From assembly GCA_035296325.1 (NCBI GenBank), contig DATHBD010000051.1, positions 124,001-188,000 of the forward strand: DNA of 64,000 bases, read 5' to 3'. Shown piece by piece: positions 49,412 to 59,363 of the stretch (positions within the stretch are counted from its first letter, which is position 1; every line of letters starts with the position of its first letter). The notes beneath the pieces were generated by a model. That model was not told the DNA's origin, ran no database searches, and saw only the letters and a program-made list of their open reading frames with translations. The stretch comes from DATHBD01 sp035296325 (GTDB lineage Bacteria; Actinomycetota; Actinomycetes; Mycobacteriales; Micromonosporaceae). The position numbers and the translations under genes are program-made.

Positions 49412-51604
49412 TCAGCCCTTCTCCAGGTACTCCGCCCGCTCCTCGTCGACGAGTTGATCAATCGACTCGGCCAGCAGCGGATACGCGGTCAGCTCCGGAT
49501 CGACGTCGAGCAACGCGACCGCCTCCGCCCGCGCGTCGCGGATGAGGTCGGCGTCGCGCAGCAAGGACAGCAGACGCAGGTGGGAGCGTCGCCCGGACTG
49601 GGTGGCGCCCAGCACGTCGCCCTCCCGCCGCTGCTCCAGGTCGAGTTCCGCCAGCCGGAAACCGTCCACGGTGGACGCCACGGCGTCCAGCCGGTCGCGG
49701 GCCGGCGTGCCTTCGGCCGCGTCCGTCACGAGCAGGCACAGCCCCGGCGCGCTGCCCCGACCGATCCGGCCGCGGAGCTGGTGCAGCTGGGAGACGCCGA
49801 ACCGGTCGGCGTCCAGCACGATCATCACGGTGGCGTTGGGTACATCGACCCCCACCTCCACCACCGTCGTGGCGACCAACACGTCGATCCGTCCGCCGGC
49901 GAAGTCGCGCATCACGGCGTCCTTGTCGTCAGCCGGCAGCCGGCCGTGCAGCACGCCGATGCGGAGCCCCGCCAGCGGACCGTCCGACAGCAGCGGGGCG
50001 ACGTCGAGGACGGCAAGCGGAGGCCGTCGGCCATCCTCGCCGGCGCCGCCCAGATCCTCGCCCACCGAGCCGCCGGCGGTGCCGGCGTTGCCCGCCTCCC
50101 CGATGCGCGGGCAGACGACGTACACCTGGTGCCCCGCCTCGACCTCTTCGCGCGCCCGGCGCCAGGCCCGGTCCAGGTATGCGGGCTTCTCCGCCGCCGG
50201 CACCACATGCGAGGTGATCGGTGAACGACCACGCGGCAGTTCGGTGAGCGTGGAGATCTCCAGGTCGCCGTAGACGGTCATCGCGACGGTACGTGGGATC
50301 GGCGTCGCGGTCATCACCAGCACGTGCGGCGGCTGCTCCGCCTTCGCCCGCAGTGCGTCGCGCTGCTCCACCCCGAACCGGTGCTGCTCATCCACCACGA
50401 TCAGCCCGAGATCGGCGAAGTCGACACCCTCGTACAGCAGGGCGTGGGTCCCCACGACGATGCCCGCGGCCCCGGACCGCACATCCTCGGTCGCGCGTCG
50501 CCGGGCGGCCGCCCCGAGCGAGCCGGTGATCAGCGCGACGCGGGTGCCCTCGGCCGTACCGTCCAGCTCGCCCGCCCGGCCGAACGGTCCCAGGAGTTCG
50601 CGCACGTTGCGGTAGTGCTGGCCGGCGAGCACCTCGGTCGGTGCCAGCAGCGCCGCCTGCCCGCCGGCATCCACGACCTGCAACATCGCCCGCAGGGCGC
50701 ACAACGTCTTGCCGGAGCCGACCTCCCCCTGCAGCAGGCGGTGCATCGGATGCGGGGTGGCGAGATCGGCGGCGATCTCTTCGCCGACCGTCCGCTGGCC
50801 CCCCGTCAGCTCGTAGGGCAGGGAGACGTCGAAGCTGGCGAGCATCCCGTCCGGGCGTCGCGGCCTCGGGATCGCCGGCCACGCCGCCGCCCGCAGTTTC
50901 CGCCGTACCAGCGTGAGCTGCACCGCGAACGCCTCGTCCCACTTGAGCCGGCGCCTGGCCGCGGCGAGCGCGTCCCGGGCCGACGGACGGTGGATCGCGC
51001 GGAGGGCGGTGGGCATGTCGACCAGATTCCGGGCGGCCCGGATCGGCGCGGGCATGGGATCCGGTGGCGGCTCGAGCGTGTCCAGCACCACCCGGATGCA
51101 CCGCGCGATCACCCAGGTGGGCACGGCCGCAGCGGCCGGGTACACCGGAATGAGTGCCCCCGCGAACTCCTCGATCTCGTTCTCGGCGGAGTCCTCGCCG
51201 AGCAGGACGTAGTCGGGGCCGTTGAGCTGCCGTTTGCCGCGGAACTCGGTGACCTTCCCGGCGAAGAGGCCCCACCGCCCGGCGCGCAGGTCCCGCTCGC
51301 GCCAGGCCTGGTTGAAGTACGTACAGGTCAGCACGCCTCCGGTGCCGTCGGCGACGGTGACCTCGAGCATGGTGCCGCGCCGGGCCCGCATCGGCCGGAC
51401 GTGCGTGCCCTGCACCTGTCCGAGGACCGTCACCTGATCGCCCACCTGCAGCGACCTGATGTCGGTGTGTTCGCCGCGCTCCTCGTACCGCCGCGGAAAG
51501 TGGTAGAGGAGGTCGCCGACCGTGTGGAGATCGAGATGGGTGGCGAGCGCCTTGGCGGTCTTGTCCCCCACTGCACCGCGCAACGGGCTGTCCACGGTCG
51601 TCAC
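49412..51604 (-). CDS. recG: ATP-dependent DNA helicase RecG
   Basis: 730-residue branch-migration helicase that remodels stalled forks. The wedge/OB domain (about 60-170, GDQVTVLGQVQ) is followed by helicase motifs: Walker A GEVGSGKT, DEQH box VVDEQHRFG, MTATPIPRT and, in domain 2, VLVATTVVEVGVDVPN and QLRGRIGRG. An acidic/Gly insertion (GNAGTAGGSVGEDLGGAGED) lies between motifs IV and V and is probably disordered. GTG at 51604 overlaps the upstream kinase stop (GTGA). Confidence 0.95.
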   Translation of the reverse strand: MTTVDSPLRGAVGDKTAKALATHLDLHTVGDLLYHFPRRYEERGEHTDIRSLQVGDQVTVLGQVQGTHVRPMRARRGTMLEVTVADGTGGVLTCTYFNQAWRERDLRAGRWGLFAGKVTEFRGKRQLNGPDYVLLGEDSAENEIEEFAGALIPVYPAAAAVPTWVIARCIRVVLDTLEPPPDPMPAPIRAARNLVDMPTALRAIHRPSARDALAAARRRLKWDEAFAVQLTLVRRKLRAAAWPAIPRPRRPDGMLASFDVSLPYELTGGQRTVGEEIAADLATPHPMHRLLQGEVGSGKTLCALRAMLQVVDAGGQAALLAPTEVLAGQHYRNVRELLGPFGRAGELDGTAEGTRVALITGSLGAAARRRATEDVRSGAAGIVVGTHALLYEGVDFADLGLIVVDEQHRFGVEQRDALRAKAEQPPHVLVMTATPIPRTVAMTVYGDLEISTLTELPRGRSPITSHVVPAAEKPAYLDRAWRRAREEVEAGHQVYVVCPRIGEAGNAGTAGGSVGEDLGGAGEDGRRPPLAVLDVAPLLSDGPLAGLRIGVLHGRLPADDKDAVMRDFAGGRIDVLVATTVVEVGVDVPNATVMIVLDADRFGVSQLHQLRGRIGRGSAPGLCLLVTDAAEGTPARDRLDAVASTVDGFRLAELDLEQRREGDVLGATQSGRRSHLRLLSLLRDADLIRDARAEAVALLDVDPELTAYPLLAESIDQLVDEERAEYLEKG

Positions 51605-53502
51605 TCCACACCCACCAGCAGGGGGTAGACCGGCTGACCGCCGTCGTAGCACTGCGCCTCGACGAACGGCCAGCGCTGGGCGAGGTGCTCGAGCAGGATC
51701 TCGCCCAGGTCGGCGGGCGCTCCGTCGCCGAGGATCAGCGTCACCAGCTCCCCGCCGCCGGACAGCAGCCGGTCAAGCAGATGGCGGCAGGTGTCCACCA
51801 CGGTGCGACCGATCAGGTTGACCTCGCCGTCGACCAGGGCGAGGACGTCGCCGGGGTGGCACCGCCCGGCGACCGTGAGGGCTTCCCGGCTCGCCACGGT
51901 CACCTCGGCGTACCGGCACGCGCCGGCCGCCTCCGCCATCGCGATGACATCGTCCTCGAAGCGGCGGGACGGGTCGCGCACCGCGATGGCCGCGAGCGCC
52001 TGCACGGGTGAGCGGGTGGGCACGACCCCGGCGGAGATCCCTTCCTCCCGCGCCGCCGCAGCCGCGGCTGACGCCACCGCCGCGGTGCCGCGCTCGTTCG
52101 GGAGCACCACCACGTGGGTCGCGCCGGCGGCCCGGATGGCCGCCAGGATCTCGGCGGTGGACGGCGCCGCGCCGGTCGCCGGACCGGTCACCGTTACGGC
52201 GCCCTCCGCGGTGAAGAGTGCGCTGAGCCCGCCGCCGCGGCAGATCACCACCACGCCCCGGTCGCGGTCGCCGGCTGCCGCCGACCCGGCCCGCTCAGCG
52301 GGCCCGCCCCGGTCAGCCGACCCGGCCCGATCAGCCGACCCGTCCGGGCCGGGCCCCGCCGAGTCTTCCGCAGCGGGCGGTGCACCGCCGGGCAGGTCTG
52401 TGGTCGGCTCCGCGGCAGACGACGCGGCGTCGGCCCGCCCGGCCACATCGTCGCGTGGCGTGCCGGCGGCGAGCTGGTCCGCGAACCGGGTCACCGAGAT
52501 CCGGTACGGCCGACCCGCCTGCACGCCCGCCTCGATCGCCGCGCCGACATCGTTGACGTGCACGTGGACATTCCAGGTCGTCGGCGCATCCGCCGCCCCT
52601 CCGGCGCCCACGACAACCAGCGAGTCGCCCAGGTCGCCGAGCACCTGCCGGAGGATCTCCACCGCGGCCTCCGGCGCGTCCAACAGGTACTGGACCTCGT
52701 ACCCGTACCGCTCTGAACCGGCCTCCCGGTGCACCGCGAGCGGCAGCCGCACCGCCCGGACCGGCTCGGGATCCGCCGCCATCACCCTGCCGGTGACCAC
52801 CTCGGCCAGCGTGTCCAACAGCACGACGAGCCCACGGCCGCCCGCGTCCACGACACCCGCGCGGGCCAGGGCGGGCAACTGCTCGGGCGTCCGCGCGAGA
52901 GCCTCCCGCGCCGCCCGCGCCGCCGCCGACACCACGGCGGACACCCCCGGCGCCGCCCCCGCCGCGGTTTGGACGGTCGCGTCGGCCGCTGCAGCGGCGG
53001 CGGCGGCCACGGTGAGCATGGTGCCCTCCACGGGCTCTGCCACGGCGGCGCGGGCCGCCAGCGCCGCACGGCCCAGAGCGGTGGCCCACCGGCCTCCATC
53101 GGCGCCGGCCGACGTGGCGAGCGCATCGGCGACGCCACGGAGGATCTGGGCGAGAATCACGCCGGAATTGCCGCGGGCGCCCAGCAGCGCCCCACAGGCC
53201 AGTCGGTGCAGCGCCAGACCCAGCTCGCTACGCCCGCCCGGGACCGGGCCGGCGCAGTGCCCGCCCAGGGCCGGGCCGTCCACCGGTCGCTCCGGCGACG
53301 CGGGCTGCGCCCGGTCGGCCACCGCGCCGACGGCCAGCGCCTCGGCCGCCGCCGTCACGGTGAGCACCAGGTTGGTGCCGGTGTCGCCGTCCGGCACCGG
53401 GAAGACGTTCAGTTCGTTGATCTCGTGCTCGTGCAGGCGCAGCCGCTCCAGACCCGCCGCGCACCAGCGTCGGATCACCACGGCGTCGATACTGTCCGGC
53501 AC
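51601..53502 (-). CDS. DAK/FakA-type dihydroxyacetone/fatty-acid kinase
   Basis: 633-residue protein with an N-terminal DhaL/DAK2 nucleotide-binding domain (NVFPVPDGDTGTN supplies the metal-binding aspartates; LLGARGNSGVILAQ follows) and a C-terminal Fak_C-like domain (CRGGGLSALF, ending GGQPVYPLL). Between them is a 70-residue Ala/Gly/Ser/Asp linker (SADRAGSADRGGPAERAG). Members of the YloV/FakA group phosphorylate fatty acids with a FakB carrier. TAGGCT ends 8 nt before the GTG, so it is probably leaderless. It lies directly before recG, as is usual in Gram-positives. Confidence 0.88.
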   Translation of the reverse strand: MPDSIDAVVIRRWCAAGLERLRLHEHEINELNVFPVPDGDTGTNLVLTVTAAAEALAVGAVADRAQPASPERPVDGPALGGHCAGPVPGGRSELGLALHRLACGALLGARGNSGVILAQILRGVADALATSAGADGGRWATALGRAALAARAAVAEPVEGTMLTVAAAAAAAADATVQTAAGAAPGVSAVVSAAARAAREALARTPEQLPALARAGVVDAGGRGLVVLLDTLAEVVTGRVMAADPEPVRAVRLPLAVHREAGSERYGYEVQYLLDAPEAAVEILRQVLGDLGDSLVVVGAGGAADAPTTWNVHVHVNDVGAAIEAGVQAGRPYRISVTRFADQLAAGTPRDDVAGRADAASSAAEPTTDLPGGAPPAAEDSAGPGPDGSADRAGSADRGGPAERAGSAAAGDRDRGVVVICRGGGLSALFTAEGAVTVTGPATGAAPSTAEILAAIRAAGATHVVVLPNERGTAAVASAAAAAAREEGISAGVVPTRSPVQALAAIAVRDPSRRFEDDVIAMAEAAGACRYAEVTVASREALTVAGRCHPGDVLALVDGEVNLIGRTVVDTCRHLLDRLLSGGGELVTLILGDGAPADLGEILLEHLAQRWPFVEAQCYDGGQPVYPLLVGVE

Positions 53503-53510
53503 GGGGAGGA

Positions 53511-53516
53511 AGCCTA
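53511..53516 (-). promoter_or_regulatory. -10 hexamer TAGGCT of the DAK/FakA gene
   Basis: TAGGCT on the minus strand ends 8 nt before the GTG at 53502. No Shine-Dalgarno is present. Drives the kinase-recG pair. Confidence 0.48.
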
Positions 53517-53589
53517 GTGCCGACGTGCGACATGCGCCCGCACCGAGGCGGCCCCGGGAGGCGATTCGCCGGCAGGCGCGGTGGTCGGG

Positions 53590-53595
53590 TAACCT
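53590..53595 (+). promoter_or_regulatory. Possible -10 of rpmB (TAACCT)
   Basis: TAACCT about 60 bp before the rpmB start in the divergent region. No clear -35. Weak assignment. Confidence 0.35.
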
Positions 53596-53655
53596 GGAGC
53601 AGTTGCCCGCGATCCTCGCTTGGCGACCATCAACCACCAAACGCAGGAGACTCCC

Positions 53656-53847
53656 GTGGCTAGCGTGTGCGACGTCTGCGGCAAGGGACCCGGCTTCGGC
53701 CACAACGTGTCCCACTCGCACCGGCGGACCAACCGTCGTTGGAACCCGAACATCCAGACGGTGCGCACCCCGGCCGGCGGCGGGACAACCCGGCGGCTCC
53801 AGGTGTGCACCTCGTGCATCAAGGCGGGCAAGGTCGTTCGCGGCTGA
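53656..53847 (+). CDS. rpmB: 50S ribosomal protein bL28, zinc-binding (C+) form
   Basis: 63-residue ribosomal protein. SVCDVCGKGPGFGHNVSHSH and, near the C-terminus, CTSCIKAGKVVRG give the two CxxC pairs of the zinc ribbon. AGGAGA precedes the GTG. Divergent from the DAK/recG operon, a typical actinobacterial position. A second, zinc-free copy may exist elsewhere. A terminator follows. Confidence 0.97.
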   Translation: MASVCDVCGKGPGFGHNVSHSHRRTNRRWNPNIQTVRTPAGGGTTRRLQVCTSCIKAGKVVRG

Positions 53848-53866
53848 CGCCCCCACCGTGCTGATC

Positions 53867-53896
53867 GCGGGTGGTTCGCCTCGGCGAGCCACCCGC
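53867..53896 (+). terminator. Terminator downstream of rpmB
   Basis: 14-bp stem (53867-53880 with 53883-53896) with one G-U type mismatch, followed by TTCT. Begins 19 bp after the rpmB stop. Confidence 0.75.
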
Positions 53897-53976
53897 TTCT
53901 GTGCGTCCGGCGATGCGTCGACCCGCCGCAGACCGTGATCGCGCCGACCGGCCGGGATAGCTGCCGCCGGGGAGGC

Positions 53977-54483
53977 TCAGCCGCCGCCGCCGCCACCACC
54001 GTCGCCGCCACCACCGCCGTCGCTGGACCTGTCGCCGTGGCCCCCGTCGAAGGACGAACCCCCTCCGCCGCTCGAACCGTAGCCGTCCTCGTCGCCGCGG
54101 CGGCGACGGCGATCCCTGACGGCCAGGTAGAACCCGAACAGCAGGAGCGGCACCGAGGCGTACCCAGCGAGAAGACCTGGACCGGTCGGCGGGGCATACG
54201 CCCGGTTGACGAAAACTCTGGCGGGCACGGTGGAACCGGCCGCGATCGGGTGGGCGGCGACCACGGCGCCGTGGTGCACGCCGCGGCCCCCCGTCCACCG
54301 CCCGTCGCAGCGGAACGCCTGGTAGGACAAGAGGAACTGATCGGCCTTACAGGTGCCGACGACCGTGGCGTCGACCTTGTATCCACCGTGGGCCAGGTAC
54401 GCCGGTTCACCGAAGCGGAGCATCAGGCCCAGCCCGAGGACCGTCAGCGCGAGGCCGACGAGAAGCCGGAGCGAGTGAACCAT
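53977..54483 (-). CDS. Two-helix membrane protein with Gly/Ser-rich tail
   Basis: 168-residue unknown protein. The first hydrophobic segment is at residues 6-22 or so, an exterior domain of about 80 residues contains two Cys (GTCKAD, FRCDGR) and conserved Gly/Tyr, the second helix is at about 105-120, and a cytosolic tail of Arg then Gly/Ser/Asp ends in poly-Gly. Resembles small membrane proteins with a DUF3592-like exterior domain; no function known. Transcribed after the GNAT gene. Confidence 0.72.
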   Translation of the reverse strand: MVHSLRLLVGLALTVLGLGLMLRFGEPAYLAHGGYKVDATVVGTCKADQFLLSYQAFRCDGRWTGGRGVHHGAVVAAHPIAAGSTVPARVFVNRAYAPPTGPGLLAGYASVPLLLFGFYLAVRDRRRRRGDEDGYGSSGGGGSSFDGGHGDRSSDGGGGGDGGGGGGG

Positions 54484-54535
54484 GGCTGGAGCGTAGAACC
54501 TTCCACCAGCGCTCGGGCCGGCAACTGATCCGCCC

Positions 54536-55003
54536 CTACAGGTGCCGGCCGTAGCAGACGGACTCCGGCGAGTCGCGGTAGTACCCGTACTTCTCGATCT
54601 CGACGTACCCGCTGCGCTTGTACAGCGCGATCGCCTCCGGCTGGCGTACCCCGGTCTCCAGGATGACCCGCCGCATCCCCGCGGCGCGGGCCGACGCTTC
54701 GAGGGCGCGCAGCACCGCCGAGGCGACGCCGTTGCCCCGCCAGCCCGGCACGGTGTACATCCGCTTGATCTCCGCAGTGCGCTCCTGCACCGGATGGCTG
54801 CGCCAGCCCCCGCAGCCGGCCACCTGGTCACCGACCCGGGCGACGCAGAACGCCCCGTCCGGCGGGGAGAACTCGGTCGCCGCCACCGGTGTGGCGTCGC
54901 CGTCGCCGTCGTAGCGCTCCGCCAGATCGGCGAGGGCCGCTGCGATCAACGCCTCGGACTCCGGCGCGTCGTATGGCACCGGACGTACTTCGATCACATG
55001 CAC
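54536..55003 (-). CDS. GNAT-family N-acetyltransferase
   Basis: 155-residue single GNAT domain. The acetyl-CoA binding loop is VPGWRGNGVASAVL; the C-terminal ALYKRSGYVEIEKYG is typical. Substrate unknown. The GTG at 55003 was chosen because TACCGT, a -10 hexamer, ends 7 nt before it with no Shine-Dalgarno, suggesting a leaderless start. Lies 39 bp after thiL. Confidence 0.85.
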   Translation of the reverse strand: MHVIEVRPVPYDAPESEALIAAALADLAERYDGDGDATPVAATEFSPPDGAFCVARVGDQVAGCGGWRSHPVQERTAEIKRMYTVPGWRGNGVASAVLRALEASARAAGMRRVILETGVRQPEAIALYKRSGYVEIEKYGYYRDSPESVCYGRHL

Positions 55004-55010
55004 GCCGGCA

Positions 55011-55016
55011 ACGGTA
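55011..55016 (-). promoter_or_regulatory. -10 hexamer TACCGT of the GNAT gene
   Basis: TACCGT on the minus strand ends 7 nt before the GTG at 55003, in the gap after thiL. Confidence 0.45.
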
Positions 55017-55042
55017 CGACCCCGCAGCCGCGACGGCATCCG

Positions 55043-55984
55043 TCAGCGGAAGTGATCCCACCCGGTCGGTCCGTCCGGGTACCGCCCGCCGTCGATGGTG
55101 ACCCCGGAGCCGTCGATCACCTCACCGATGACCCGCCACTCACTGGGCAGGTCGGTGCCGGGCGGAAAGACCGCGGCTAGGGCGTGGTCGTCACCGCCGG
55201 CCAGAATCCAGGTGTACGGGTCCACGCCGAGCGCCGCGGCGGCGTCCTTCATCGACTTCGGCACCACGAACGCGTCGCGGTGGATGTCGATGCCCACCCG
55301 GCTGGCAGCCGCCACGTGCCCGAGATCAGCGAGCAGGCCGTCCGACACGTCGATCATGGCCGTCGCCCCCAGCCCGGCGGCGGCGGGACCGGCGGAGTAG
55401 GGCACCTGCGGCCGCCGATGCGCCTCGACGAGCAGCTTCGGCGAGCGGAAACCCCGCGACAGCACGGTGTACCCGGCGGCGGCGAACCCGATCCGGCCGG
55501 CGAGTGCGACCACCCCACCCGGCTGCGCACCGGCGCGGGTGACCGGCTCGGCGCCGCCGAGGTCGCCGAGGGCGGTGACGGCGATGGTGAGGGTCGGGCT
55601 GGCGGACGTGTCGCCACCGACCACGCTGGCACCGACCAGCGCGGCTTCCGCGGCGAGCCCGTCGATGAGGTCCTCGGCCCAGCTCACCTCCAGCGACGGC
55701 GGTGCGCACAGCGCGACCAGCAGCGCCGTGGGCACGGCCCCCATCGCGGCGATGTCGGCCAGGTTCGCGGCTGCCGCCCGGTGGCCGATGTCAGCGGCGC
55801 TGGACCAGTCCCGCCGGAAATGTCGGCCGTCCACGAGCACGTCGGTGCTGGCCACCACCCGCCCGTCCGGGGCGCGGACGACCGCGCCGTCGTCGCCCGG
55901 CCCGAGCAGGCAGCTCTCCCCCAGCTCAAGGCGGGCGGTCACCCGGGCGATGAGCCCGAACTCACCGGTCTTCGCTATGGTCAC
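55043..55984 (-). CDS. thiL: Thiamine-monophosphate kinase
   Basis: 313-residue enzyme making thiamine diphosphate. LLGPGDDGAVV and GGDTSASPTL provide the metal-binding aspartates; MIDVSDGLLADLGH is the nucleotide-side motif. The C-terminal part ends GWDHFR. GGAGGAG precedes the GTG. Divergent from an AsnC-like gene, a common arrangement in actinobacteria. Confidence 0.95.
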   Translation of the reverse strand: MTIAKTGEFGLIARVTARLELGESCLLGPGDDGAVVRAPDGRVVASTDVLVDGRHFRRDWSSAADIGHRAAAANLADIAAMGAVPTALLVALCAPPSLEVSWAEDLIDGLAAEAALVGASVVGGDTSASPTLTIAVTALGDLGGAEPVTRAGAQPGGVVALAGRIGFAAAGYTVLSRGFRSPKLLVEAHRRPQVPYSAGPAAAGLGATAMIDVSDGLLADLGHVAAASRVGIDIHRDAFVVPKSMKDAAAALGVDPYTWILAGGDDHALAAVFPPGTDLPSEWRVIGEVIDGSGVTIDGGRYPDGPTGWDHFR

Positions 55985-56122
55985 CGAGCTCCTCCGTTCA
56001 CCGTTTTGTCGCAATCCAACACCGAACCTCACTGGGTGTACCCGCTCCGCAACCCGCGAGTTTGCGAAAGTGCGGTAGTTTCACCTGCGAGCGGTGATCG
56101 CGGACGTTGAAGGAGTCGTGTC

Positions 56123-56356
56123 GTGGTCCAGGCGTACATACTCATCCAAACGGAGGTCGGTAAGGCGCGTGACGTCGCGACCGAGATTAGGGACATTACG
56201 GGCGTGGTGCGGGTGGACGCCGTGACCGGGCCGTACGACGTCGTGGTTCTGACTGAAGCACGCAGTGTCGACGAGTTGGGCAAGATGATCGTGAGCAAAG
56301 TTCAGCTGGTCTCCGGGATCACTCGTACGCTCACCTGCTCAGTGGTCAACCTCTGA
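56123..56356 (+). CDS. Stand-alone Lrp/AsnC ligand-binding (RAM) domain protein
   Basis: 77-residue RAM domain without the helix-turn-helix of full Lrp/AsnC regulators. VQAYILIQTEVGKARDVATEI and TGPYDVVVLTEA are characteristic. Probably a small-molecule-binding effector or partner. AAGGAG before the GTG. Followed 3 bp later by DUF3515; TAGTTT upstream is a possible -10. Confidence 0.9.
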   Translation: MVQAYILIQTEVGKARDVATEIRDITGVVRVDAVTGPYDVVVLTEARSVDELGKMIVSKVQLVSGITRTLTCSVVNL

Positions 56357-56359
56357 GCG

Positions 56360-57103
56360 GTGTCCGGCGACACGGCGCATGTCACGCGACCTGATGCCGA
56401 GGTGCGGCGGGACCGCATGGTGCGAGACGATGCCCCGGTGCAATCCGATCCCCGTGCTGCCGAACCACGCGCTGCCGAACCACGGGCCGATCCCGCGGTG
56501 CACGGCGCTGCCCGCACCGCTGCACTGATCGCCCTACCCATCGCCGTGGTCACCGGCGCCCTGGTGTTCTGGCTGCTCGGCGGCTTCGCCGGCGCTGGCG
56601 CGCCGGGGAGCGGCGCCGCCCAGCAGGGAAGCCGGGTGAGTTCCGCCGCGCCGGCGCCGCAGGCGACCGGACCGGTCCCGATCGCGGCGCCGGCACTCGA
56701 CGAGCGCGCCGCGACGGTCTGCCGAGCCCTGCTCTCGCAGCGCCCGGACCGGCTCCGCGACCGGCCGGCCCGACCGGTCGCCGGCACCGGGAGCGATCCC
56801 GCCGACCGGACCGGCTCCGAGCAGAACGCGGCGTACGGAGAACCGCCGATCACCATGGCCTGCGGCGTCGCGGCTCCGACCGCGCCCCCCGACGCGGAAT
56901 TCGCGGTGCTCTCCGGGGTGTGCTGGTACCAGCAGCGCAATCCGACGGCGACGGTGTTCACCACCGTGGACCGGGAGGTTCCGATCGCGGTGACGGTGCC
57001 GGTCCAGTACGCCGAGGCCTGGCAGTGGCTGATGGAGTTCTCCGCACCGATCGTGGCCACCGCGCCGTCCGCGGCGACCGTACCGCCCCGCTGCACCGCG
57101 TAG
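56360..57103 (+). CDS. DUF3515 membrane-anchored protein
   Basis: 247 residues from the GTG; one hydrophobic segment at about residues 52-75 anchors it, and the DUF3515 domain outside has conserved Cys (ATVCRALL, MACGV, GVCWYQ, PRCTA). The Arg/Ala-rich N-tail includes a doubled AAEPRAAEPR. In-frame ATG at 56417 would give a shorter tail and is an alternative start. DUF3515 lies next to ddl and the AsnC gene across actinobacteria; possible envelope role. Confidence 0.82.
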   Translation: MSGDTAHVTRPDAEVRRDRMVRDDAPVQSDPRAAEPRAAEPRADPAVHGAARTAALIALPIAVVTGALVFWLLGGFAGAGAPGSGAAQQGSRVSSAAPAPQATGPVPIAAPALDERAATVCRALLSQRPDRLRDRPARPVAGTGSDPADRTGSEQNAAYGEPPITMACGVAAPTAPPDAEFAVLSGVCWYQQRNPTATVFTTVDREVPIAVTVPVQYAEAWQWLMEFSAPIVATAPSAATVPPRCTA

Positions 57104-57110
57104 CCGGGCG

Positions 57111-58226
<1,116 letters not shown>

Positions 58227-58235
58227 CGGCCGACC

Positions 58236-59363
58236 CTACGACACGACGGCGTCCAGCGCGTTACCGAAATCGCCCACCAGATCCGCTGTGTCCTCGATTC
58301 CACAGGAGAGCCGCACGAGCCCCTCCGGAGCGTCATCACCCCACTGCGCGCGGCGGTCGGCTGTGGTGTGCATCCCACCGAACGAGGTCGCCGCCGCCAC
58401 CAACCGGGACGCGGCGAAGAACCGGTCCACCGCCGGCTTGTCGGCGAGCGTGAATGTCACCACGCCCGGCATCCGCCGCATCTGCCGTGCCGCCAGGTCC
58501 GCCGCCGGGTCACCGGGCAGGCCGGGCCAGCGCACCGCCCGCACCGCGGGGTGGGCCGCCAGCACCGGAGCGAGCGCCGCGGCATTGGCGCTCTGCCGGG
58601 CCAACCGCAGGTCCAGGGTGCCCAGCGACCGGTGCACGAGCCAGGTCTCGAACGGTCCAGGCACCGCGCCGGCACCCTTGCGCCAGGCGCGCAGCCGATC
58701 CGCGAGCGCGCCGTCGCGGGTGCAGGCGTAGCCGAGGATCACGTCCGAGTGTCCGGACATCGCCTTGGCGCAGGAGGCCACCGAGACGTCCGCGCCGAGC
58801 TCGAGGGGGCGCTGACCGAGCGGGGTGGCGGTGGTGTTGTCGACGACGGTGAGCGCGCCAGCGGAGCGTGTGGCCGCGGACAGCGCCGCGATGTCGCACA
58901 CGTCCATGCCGGGGTTCGCCGGCGTCTCCAGCAGCACGAGCGAGCTGCCCTCGAACGACGGGTACGGCCCGGCGGTCGGCGCCAACCGCACCGTCACGCC
59001 GATCGGTGCAAGCGCCGCCGACGCGAACCCACGCGTGCCGTAGTACCCGTCGGCGGGCAGGACGACGGACGCGCCGGGCCGCAGCGAGGTCAGCAGCACC
59101 GCCGTGATCGCGGCCATGCCCGAGGCGAACAGGACGCACTCGCCGCCCTCGAGTTCCCCGATGGCCGCCTCCAGGGCCCGCCACGACGCGTTGTCCGTGC
59201 GGCCGTACCCGTCCACGCCCGGTTGCGGCCCGGCGACCGGGTCCAGATGGTACGGCGCCGCGAGCACCGGCCCGGCGAGGAACGGCTGGCCCGGGACGGC
59301 CGGCGGCAGCCCGGCATGGACGCATCGGGTACCGTCGCCAATTCCGGGACCGGTTCCGGTCAT
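58236..59363 (-). CDS. Cystathionine gamma-lyase/synthase family PLP enzyme
   Basis: 375-residue Cys/Met-metabolism PLP enzyme. RCVHAG opens the family domain. The Schiff-base Lys is in SCAKAMSGHSDV, and YGRTDNASWRALEAAI covers the phosphate site. Likely cystathionine gamma-lyase or synthase; the exact reaction is uncertain. Overlaps gpsA by 4 bp (ATGA). It sits between gpsA and ddl, a position known in Streptomyces and relatives. Confidence 0.88.
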   Translation of the reverse strand: MTGTGPGIGDGTRCVHAGLPPAVPGQPFLAGPVLAAPYHLDPVAGPQPGVDGYGRTDNASWRALEAAIGELEGGECVLFASGMAAITAVLLTSLRPGASVVLPADGYYGTRGFASAALAPIGVTVRLAPTAGPYPSFEGSSLVLLETPANPGMDVCDIAALSAATRSAGALTVVDNTTATPLGQRPLELGADVSVASCAKAMSGHSDVILGYACTRDGALADRLRAWRKGAGAVPGPFETWLVHRSLGTLDLRLARQSANAAALAPVLAAHPAVRAVRWPGLPGDPAADLAARQMRRMPGVVTFTLADKPAVDRFFAASRLVAAATSFGGMHTTADRRAQWGDDAPEGLVRLSCGIEDTADLVGDFGNALDAVVS